A stretch of DNA of 10,224 bases from Acidobacteriaceae bacterium (GTDB taxonomy: Bacteria; Acidobacteriota; Terriglobia; Terriglobales; Acidobacteriaceae), in contig WQYS01000062.1 of the NCBI GenBank assembly GCA_009781125.1, positions 1-10,224 of the forward strand, written 5' to 3'. A program made the translations under genes and the position numbers. The number at the start of each line of letters is the position of its first letter. Position 1 is the stretch's first letter. A model generated the notes under the pieces. The model worked only from the letters and a program-made list of their open reading frames with translations, was not told the DNA's origin and made no database searches. Positions 6,826 through 10,224 of the stretch are shown here, in pieces.

Positions 6826-7370
6826 AGAGCCTTATTTTGACCCTGGTTGTTGTACTATTAGCCACTCTGACCGCCGGAGCACAGGAGAACAAAAAGTCCG
6901 ATGTGCCTAACAATGAAATAGCATTCACCTACCTCCCGATGTATGGCACCGTTGATAAGCTGTGGTACCAAAGCATAGGGCTGGAATGGGCATATGGTGT
7001 ATCTCACGGTTTAGGGTTTGTCGCGAATTACTCCTACGCACGTAAAAGCTTTTCAGCCAACGGCATCAACGTTCCAGCCTATAGCATCGAAGGTAATATA
7101 TACACCTTCGGTGGGCGCTATACCTACAGGACGAACAAGACTGCCGCCTTCGGCGAGGTGCTGTTCGGTGGGTTTCGTTCGGGCGAGGTCGGTCATGCCC
7201 AGTCGGTTACCAACAAATTAGCCATCCAACTTGGCGGTGGATTTGATTATTCGCTCTCGCGTAACTTTGCGTTGCGCATGCCGCAAGTGGAATACACGGC
7301 GGTGAGTTCCTCAAACAGTCAGACGGACAACCTTATACAAATCGGCGGCGGTGTCGTCTGGAGTTTCTAA
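6822..7370 (+). CDS. Small outer-membrane beta-barrel protein
   Basis: A 182-residue exported protein. The signal peptide is MKSLILTLVVVLLATLTAGAQ, with likely cleavage after AGA at residue 19 or 20. The rest alternates polar and aromatic residues in strand-like stretches (IAFTYLPMYG, YQSIGLEWAYG, LGFVANYSYARKSF, YTFGGRYTYRT, AFGEVLFGGF, LAIQLGGGFDYSL, FALRMPQVEYTAV, LIQIGGGVVWSF) and ends in Phe, the C-terminal signal recognised by the BAM machinery. Size fits an eight-stranded barrel of the OmpA-like/PF13505 kind, a type plentiful in Acidobacteriota; function is unknown. The start is firm: AAGGAG (6807-6812) lies 9 nt before the ATG. By eye its GC is clearly lower than its neighbours, with ATA and TTA codons (four and three) that the flanking genes mostly avoid. 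Palindrome-rich spacers flank it on both sides, which could mean later acquisition. Confidence 0.85.
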   Translation: MKSLILTLVVVLLATLTAGAQENKKSDVPNNEIAFTYLPMYGTVDKLWYQSIGLEWAYGVSHGLGFVANYSYARKSFSANGINVPAYSIEGNIYTFGGRYTYRTNKTAAFGEVLFGGFRSGEVGHAQSVTNKLAIQLGGGFDYSLSRNFALRMPQVEYTAVSSSNSQTDNLIQIGGGVVWSF

Positions 7371-7402
7371 CGGGAACGATGTAACTTCGTTTCCGCTCCG
7401 CT

Positions 7403-7436
7403 CATGCCGCAGGTCGCCGCGGCGACTCGCGGCATG
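7403..7436. repeat. Strong hairpin downstream of the barrel gene
   Basis: CATGCCGC (7403-7410) pairs with GCGGCATG (7429-7436), and the perfect palindrome GTCGCCGCGGCGAC (7413-7426) lies inside, giving a 34-nt near-continuous stem of very high GC. It starts 32 bp after the barrel-gene stop. Eight G residues (7436-7443), not a T-run, follow on the plus strand, so it is a poor intrinsic terminator by the usual rule; it may still block transcript decay or be another dispersed palindrome. The stretch 7444-7500 beyond it shows nothing I can assign. Confidence 0.55.
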
Positions 7437-7500
7437 GGGGGGGTTTGGACTGCTTCGGCTCCTATAAGCGCTAAAAGAAAGCGGCATCTGGTTGCAAGTC

Positions 7501-7707
7501 TTGCTTCTAGGTAGGCCAAGCCTGGTAGGTCAGGCCTTTAGGCCTGACGGAGCTTGGCTTCTCAGCACGCGCAACGAATTGGGCCTTTAGGCCCTGGGGT
7601 ATGCTCTCCTGCAAGTGTGAAAGAAGGCATACCCCAGGGGTTAAAACCCCTTTCTGTGGCACACGGTGAGAATGTCAAGCCTGAAGGCTTGACGTACCTA
7701 GAAGCAA
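7501..7707. repeat. 207-bp inverted-repeat element with nested hairpins (MITE-like or composite palindromic repeat)
   Basis: TTGCTTCTAGGTA (7501-7513) is exactly repeated in inverse at 7695-7707, a 13-bp perfect terminal inverted repeat. Inside lie several hairpins: GCCAAGC/GCTTGGC (7515-7521, 7552-7558) enclosing GTCAGGCC/GGCCTGAC (7529-7536, 7541-7548, loop TTTA); GGGCC/GGCCC (7581-7585, 7590-7594, loop TTTA); a 13-bp pair at 7592-7604 and 7627-7639; AGGGG/CCCCT (7636-7640, 7647-7651); and GTCAAGCC/GGCTTGAC (7674-7681, 7686-7693, loop TGAA). No transposase or real ORF is present and no clear target-site duplication flanks it. It fills the convergent gap between the barrel gene and mutS, ending 18 bp from the mutS stop. 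I recall short palindromes with such cores between acidobacterial genes; the composite may be a cassette of them. Confidence 0.7.
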
Positions 7708-7725
7708 AAACTCTCTATCTTTTAC

Positions 7726-10224
7726 CTACTGTTTCAGTTCCTTTTGCAGCTCGGCCAGCAGATTCAGCGCCTCGCGCGGTGTCAGGCCGTCTACGTCCAT
7801 CTCGGCGATGCGATCGACGATCCGCTGCGAGAGCGGCGTGAACATCGTCATTTGCAACGAAGGCGCGTATTCGGCGGCGGCCTCGCGCACCTGCTGGGTT
7901 TCGGCTCGCTCGTGCAGCTTGAGCACCTCGCGCGCCCGCGCGATGACTGCGTTGGGCAACCCGGCCAGACGCGCCACCTCGATGCCGTAGCTCTTGCTCG
8001 CCGGGCCCGCTTCGACCGTGTGCAGAAAGACGATGCCGCTGGCCGACTCCTTCACAGTGACGCGCAGATTCTTTAGCCGCTCCAGGCGGTCTGCCAGCAG
8101 CGTCAGCTCGTGATAGTGCGTGGCGAACAGCGTGCGTGCGCCGATGCGGTCGTGCAGATGTTCGACCGTGGCCCATGCCAGCGAGAGTCCATCGTAGGTC
8201 GCCGTGCCTCGTCCCATCTCGTCGAGCAGGACCAGTGACCGCGAGGTGGCTGTGTTCAGAATCGCCGCCGTCTCTGTCATCTCCACCATGAAGGTGGAGC
8301 GGCCTCGCGCCACGTTATCGCTGGCTCCGATCCGGGTGTAGATGCGGTCCACCAGCCCCAGCCGCATGCGCTCGGCGGGAACGAAACATCCCGACTGCGC
8401 CATCACTACCAGCAGCGCTGCCTGGCGAAGGTACGTGCTCTTGCCGCCCATGTTCGGCCCGGTGATCAGCAGCACAGACGGCCCGGAGTCGGCGTCCATA
8501 TACACCGAATTAGGCACGAAACGGGCAGCGCCGGACTCTTCCAGACGGCGTTCCACCACCGGATGCCGCGCGGTTACAAACTCAAGGCGGCCACTCGTGT
8601 CCACTTCGGGGCGCGTCCATCCGTGCAGCGCCGCCTGATGCGCAAAGCACGCCAGCAGATCGATCTCGGCCACGCGCCGCGCGGTCTCGCGCATACGCCC
8701 GGCGGCCAGCAGCAACTGCCGCCGCAGTTCGGCGAACAAGCGGCGTTCGATCTCGCTGCTGCGCTCCTGCGCGGTGAGGATCTTGGTTTCGTACTCCTTC
8801 AGCTCGGGCGTTGTGAAGCGCTCGGCGTTGACCAGCGTCTGCTTGCGCTCGTAATCAGCGGGCACGGCTCGCGCGTTGGCCTTGGTCACCTCGATGTAGT
8901 AGCCGAAGACGTTGTTAAAACGCACCTTCAGCGACGCGATACCGGTGCGGCTGCGCTCGCGCTCTTCGATGGCCGCCAGCGCCTGTTTTCCGCTATGGCC
9001 CAGCTCGCGCAGCTCGTCGAGTTCTGCATCGACACCGGCGCGAATCACGCCGCCATCGGCAAGCGTTGCCGGAGGATCATCGACGATGGCGCACGAGATC
9101 ATCTCGTGCAGGTCTTCCATGGCGTCGAAGCCCGCGCTGAGTTGCTGCCACCGCTCCGACGCGAAGGCGCGCGCTGCCTCGCGCAGTCCGGGCAGATATG
9201 CCAGAGTTGCTCCCAGCGCCACCACCTCGCGCGGCCCGGCGGCATCGAGTGAGACGCGCCCCAGAAGCCGCTCCAGATCGAGCACGCCGCGCATACTGCC
9301 GCGAACATCCTCACGCCTGCGCAGGTCGCTGACGGCTTCAGCTACGGCGTCCAGCCTGGTGTTGATCTCCGCCAGATTACTGGAAGGCCGCAGCAGCGTG
9401 GAGCGCAACATCCGCTTGCCCATCGGAGTCGAGCAGGCATCGAGCGTGTAGAACAGCGTCGTCTGCGCGCTCTCGCCGCTGAAGAGCGGCTCCACCAGCT
9501 CCAGATTGCGCACGCTGACCGTGTCCAGCTCCAGCGAGCTTGAGCGCTCATAGTAGCGCAATACATCCAGATGTTCGAGTCCGCCCTGCCTGGTCGTTTG
9601 CAGATAATGCACCAGCGCGCCCGCCGCAACCGCCGCCGCGTCGTGGCCGCCCAGTCCCATGCCGTCGAGTGAGTGCACCTTGAAGTGGTTGCGCAGCAAG
9701 GGTAGAGAATAATCTGCCGTGAACACCCACTCGTCTACCGCTGTTTTCGTACGGATAGCGTCGAGCGCGGCGTAGGTTTCCTCGTCCTGAGTGTTCTGAT
9801 TGTCATGCGTCTTCGCGGTTTTGTCTGTGAGTTCCGGCTGAACCGCTCCGGGTTTGCTGCCCAGAAGCCCCTGTCCATATAGCAGCTCAACGGGACGAAC
9901 CCTGCCCAGCTCATCGACCGCGAACGGCCACGCGTCCGGGCCATGAAACTCGGTGGCGCGAAACTCGCCGGTAGAAAGGTCTACCAGCGCCAGCCCGCAG
10001 ACGGCATCCTTACCTGTGCCGGTTGTCACCACGGCGGCCAGATAGTTGCTCTGCTCCTCGCCGAGCGTAGGATCGACCGCTGTTCCCGGCGTCAGAATGC
10101 GCGTCACCTCGCGCCGGACTACGGTCTTGGCGAGTTTCGGGTCCTCCATCTGTTCGCAGATGGCGACCCTGTAGCCCTTGCGCAGAAGCCGCTGCAGGTA
10201 CGTCTCGACAGCATGATACGGAAC
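7726..10224 (-). CDS. mutS: MutS, DNA mismatch repair ATPase (5' end beyond right edge)
   Basis: The frame runs from a TAG at 7726-7728 to the right edge, 832 residues, with no start in view. An internal ATG at 10147-10149 is not the start: upstream in frame the sequence reads VPYHAVETYLQRLLRKGYRVAICEQ, the conserved end of the mismatch-binding domain. The Phe-x-Glu mismatch-contacting motif, some tens of residues earlier, is outside the window. Then come the connector domain, the lever/clamp helices, and the ATPase with Walker A GPNMGGKST (visible residues 589-597, 8434-8460), Walker B LLDE ending at D668-E669, the signature GRGTATYDG (671-679), FATHYHEL (8104-8127), and a C-terminal helix-turn-helix. 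In the signature loop Ala replaces the Ser of E. coli MutS; this is seen in other lineages. MutS recognises mismatches and recruits MutL; neither mutL nor mutS2 is nearby. Confidence 0.97.
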   Translation of the reverse strand, partial: VPYHAVETYLQRLLRKGYRVAICEQMEDPKLAKTVVRREVTRILTPGTAVDPTLGEEQSNYLAAVVTTGTGKDAVCGLALVDLSTGEFRATEFHGPDAWPFAVDELGRVRPVELLYGQGLLGSKPGAVQPELTDKTAKTHDNQNTQDEETYAALDAIRTKTAVDEWVFTADYSLPLLRNHFKVHSLDGMGLGGHDAAAVAAGALVHYLQTTRQGGLEHLDVLRYYERSSSLELDTVSVRNLELVEPLFSGESAQTTLFYTLDACSTPMGKRMLRSTLLRPSSNLAEINTRLDAVAEAVSDLRRREDVRGSMRGVLDLERLLGRVSLDAAGPREVVALGATLAYLPGLREAARAFASERWQQLSAGFDAMEDLHEMISCAIVDDPPATLADGGVIRAGVDAELDELRELGHSGKQALAAIEERERSRTGIASLKVRFNNVFGYYIEVTKANARAVPADYERKQTLVNAERFTTPELKEYETKILTAQERSSEIERRLFAELRRQLLLAAGRMRETARRVAEIDLLACFAHQAALHGWTRPEVDTSGRLEFVTARHPVVERRLEESGAARFVPNSVYMDADSGPSVLLITGPNMGGKSTYLRQAALLVVMAQSGCFVPAERMRLGLVDRIYTRIGASDNVARGRSTFMVEMTETAAILNTATSRSLVLLDEMGRGTATYDGLSLAWATVEHLHDRIGARTLFATHYHELTLLADRLERLKNLRVTVKESASGIVFLHTVEAGPASKSYGIEVARLAGLPNAVIARAREVLKLHERAETQQVREAAAEYAPSLQMTMFTPLSQRIVDRIAEMDVDGLTPREALNLLAELQKELKQ

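Noticed and set aside
7501..7707. CRISPR array
   Set aside because: The repeats are inverted and unequal, with no regular direct-repeat/spacer periodicity and no cas genes.
7554..7841. 95-codon plus-strand open frame running from the repeat element into mutS
   Set aside because: It crosses the palindromic repeats and then runs antisense through the end of mutS. Peptides such as GIPQGLKPL are, as I recall, typical spurious translations of acidobacterial intergenic repeats.
8191..8223. Ser-to-Ala change in the MutS signature loop as a defect
   Set aside because: GRGTATYDG occurs in functional MutS proteins of other lineages as far as I recall; every other visible ATPase motif is intact.
10147..10149. 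ATG as the start of mutS
   Set aside because: The frame remains open upstream to the window edge and encodes conserved MutS residues (VPYHA and GYRVAICEQ), so the real start lies outside.

Overview
The window looks like a chromosomal segment of a moderately GC-rich (about 60% by eye) soil-type bacterium, most plausibly an Acidobacteriota of the Terriglobia/Acidobacteriaceae kind. The lineage is an inference. It rests on the mix of housekeeping genes, the style of the small outer-membrane barrel protein, and palindromic intergenic repeats with cores such as GGCCTTTAGGCC, which I recall as common between acidobacterial genes. No database search was possible.

Layout from left to right: (1) a family-2 glycosyltransferase on the minus strand, cut by the left edge; (2) divergent from it, a 509-residue Wzx/MATE-like polysaccharide flippase on the plus strand. 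These two probably mark the edge of a surface-polysaccharide locus extending leftward. (3) hemW, a radical-SAM heme chaperone, minus strand, convergent with the flippase. (4) A 135-bp gap with a perfect-arm palindromic repeat. (5) A CPA1-type Na+/H+ antiporter, minus strand. (6) tRNA-Gln(CUG), minus strand, with CCA encoded and its 3' end only 14 nt before the antiporter start codon. (7) anmK, anhydro-MurNAc kinase of peptidoglycan recycling, minus strand. (8) A 367-bp divergent gap packed with hairpins and ending in a 35-codon signal-peptide-like mini-ORF. (9) A small, lower-GC outer-membrane beta-barrel gene, plus strand. (10) A 355-bp convergent gap holding a strong hairpin and then a 207-bp element bounded by 13-bp perfect inverted repeats, with several nested hairpins inside. 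(11) mutS, minus strand, cut by the right edge.

Apart from the first two, the genes do not form one pathway. AnmK, HemW, MutS and the antiporter are ordinary housekeeping functions, and their order reflects local synteny rather than a system. I see no defence system, CRISPR array, transposase, integrase, toxin-antitoxin pair or biosynthetic cluster. The most unusual material is non-coding: the palindrome-rich DNA on both sides of the beta-barrel gene (about 6554-6692 and 7403-7707), above all the 207-bp inverted-repeat element at 7501-7707.
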